Origin: Candidatus Woesearchaeota archaeon
GTDB lineage: Archaea; Nanobdellota; Nanobdellia; Woesearchaeales; UBA11576
Reading direction: 5' to 3'
DNA length: 33,305 bases
NCBI GenBank assembly: GCA_013203345.1
Contig: JABMQF010000138.1
Location: 1 to 33,305, forward strand
Shown here one piece after another: positions 33,101 through 33,305 of the stretch. Both the position numbers and the translations under genes were made by a program. Positions within the stretch are counted from its first letter, which is position 1, and each line of letters begins with the position of its first letter. Under the pieces are notes generated by a model. It saw nothing but the letters and a program-made list of their open reading frames with translations, searched no databases and was not told the origin of the DNA.

Positions 33101-33116
33101 ATTACTTGCAAGTAAT
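33101..33116. promoter_or_regulatory. 16-bp perfect palindrome upstream of the DUF1704 gene
   Basis: ATTACTTGCAAGTAAT is a perfect palindrome about 12 bp upstream of the TATA-like element of the DUF1704 gene. It may be a regulator site. It also lies between that gene and the probable transposase end, so it could belong to the mobile element. Confidence 0.4.
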
Positions 33117-33190
33117 TATCTTCAAGTATATGTGTGGTTGTTTTTTTTCTAGTTTATTGTTGTTTGTGTGGCTGGTCTTTTCGAACTGTC

Positions 33191-33304
33191 CTAATTTAGT
33201 GTGCTTAATCGGAGATTAAAAAAGTCATTCCACGTCCAAGGTTTCGATGTTAATCCCTCTCGCATTGCAGGTGTTTCTCCTTTTTTCTTTTCGATGAAGT
33301 TATG
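33191..33304 (-). pseudogene. C-terminal end of a probable DDE transposase (edge-truncated)
   Basis: The visible 37 codons read HNFIEKKKGETPAMREGLTS, then KPWTWNDFF, ending LRLSTLN before TAG 33193-33191. The HNFI, xGETPA and AGL/EGL-like order is the usual end of IS6-type and related DDE transposases (NFxRPHxxLGGKTPAEAAGI). The rest lies outside the window, so I cannot say whether the element is intact; the pseudogene type is used only because the gene is partial here. No terminal inverted repeat can be confirmed from one end. Confidence 0.6.
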
Positions 33305-33305
33305 C

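Overview
The window is archaeal chromosome. It carries archaeal information-processing genes: transcription factor S, NMD3, Pth2, a class I CCA-adding enzyme, a TYW1-type wyosine synthase and a Ser/His signal peptidase. Genes are dense and AT-rich. Most have a TATA box about 25-30 nt before the start codon, which implies leaderless mRNAs. Other genes use a Shine-Dalgarno element (GGTGA or GGGGGT) in one fixed register. Small genes, cell-surface proteins rich in thioredoxin folds and many hypotheticals suggest a DPANN lineage, perhaps Woesearchaeota-like. That placement is inference; no rRNA is present.

Layout. 1-5.1 kb: a pilus/secretion-like group, with a HerA-type ATPase, a divergent coiled-coil protein, a VirB11/TadA/FlaI-type ATPase and a small C-terminally anchored protein. 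5.1-6.7 kb: a two-GAF class III adenylate cyclase. 6.75-7.2 kb: a T-rich non-coding gap with a degenerate repeat. 7.2-9.9 kb: CCA-adding enzyme overlapping a UDPGP-family protein. 10-11.2 kb: HIT protein and membrane-anchored alpha/beta hydrolase. 11.4-14.2 kb: MoxR-type ATPase with Cys cluster, VWA protein and a convergent two-TM protein. 14.2-14.77 kb: a non-coding gap with a 24-bp-stem hairpin (RNA or MITE-like) and a 15-bp tandem repeat. 14.8-17.2 kb: phosphoesterase, TYW1, a hypothetical and two tiny ORFs.

17.2-27.0 kb is the most coherent region, a deoxypyrimidine/one-carbon island: thymidylate kinase-like protein, two-domain ThyX-like protein, folylpolyglutamate synthase, iron-sulfur flavoprotein, SHMT, a P-loop kinase-dCMP deaminase fusion, HIT hydrolase, two more P-loop kinases and a long two-domain dCTP deaminase. 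Together they could make dUMP from dCMP or dCTP, supply methylene-folate, methylate dUMP to dTMP and phosphorylate it. However, both ThyX halves have eroded signatures, and the Dcd catalytic elements appear split between its halves.

27.1-33.3 kb: signal peptidase-TFS-YggU operon, NMD3 from a shared bidirectional promoter, a 596-aa His-rich protein with two GILT-like domains around a CxxC domain, then a DUF1704 peptidase-Pth2-small basic protein-small membrane protein operon. The C-terminus of a probable transposase lies at the right edge.
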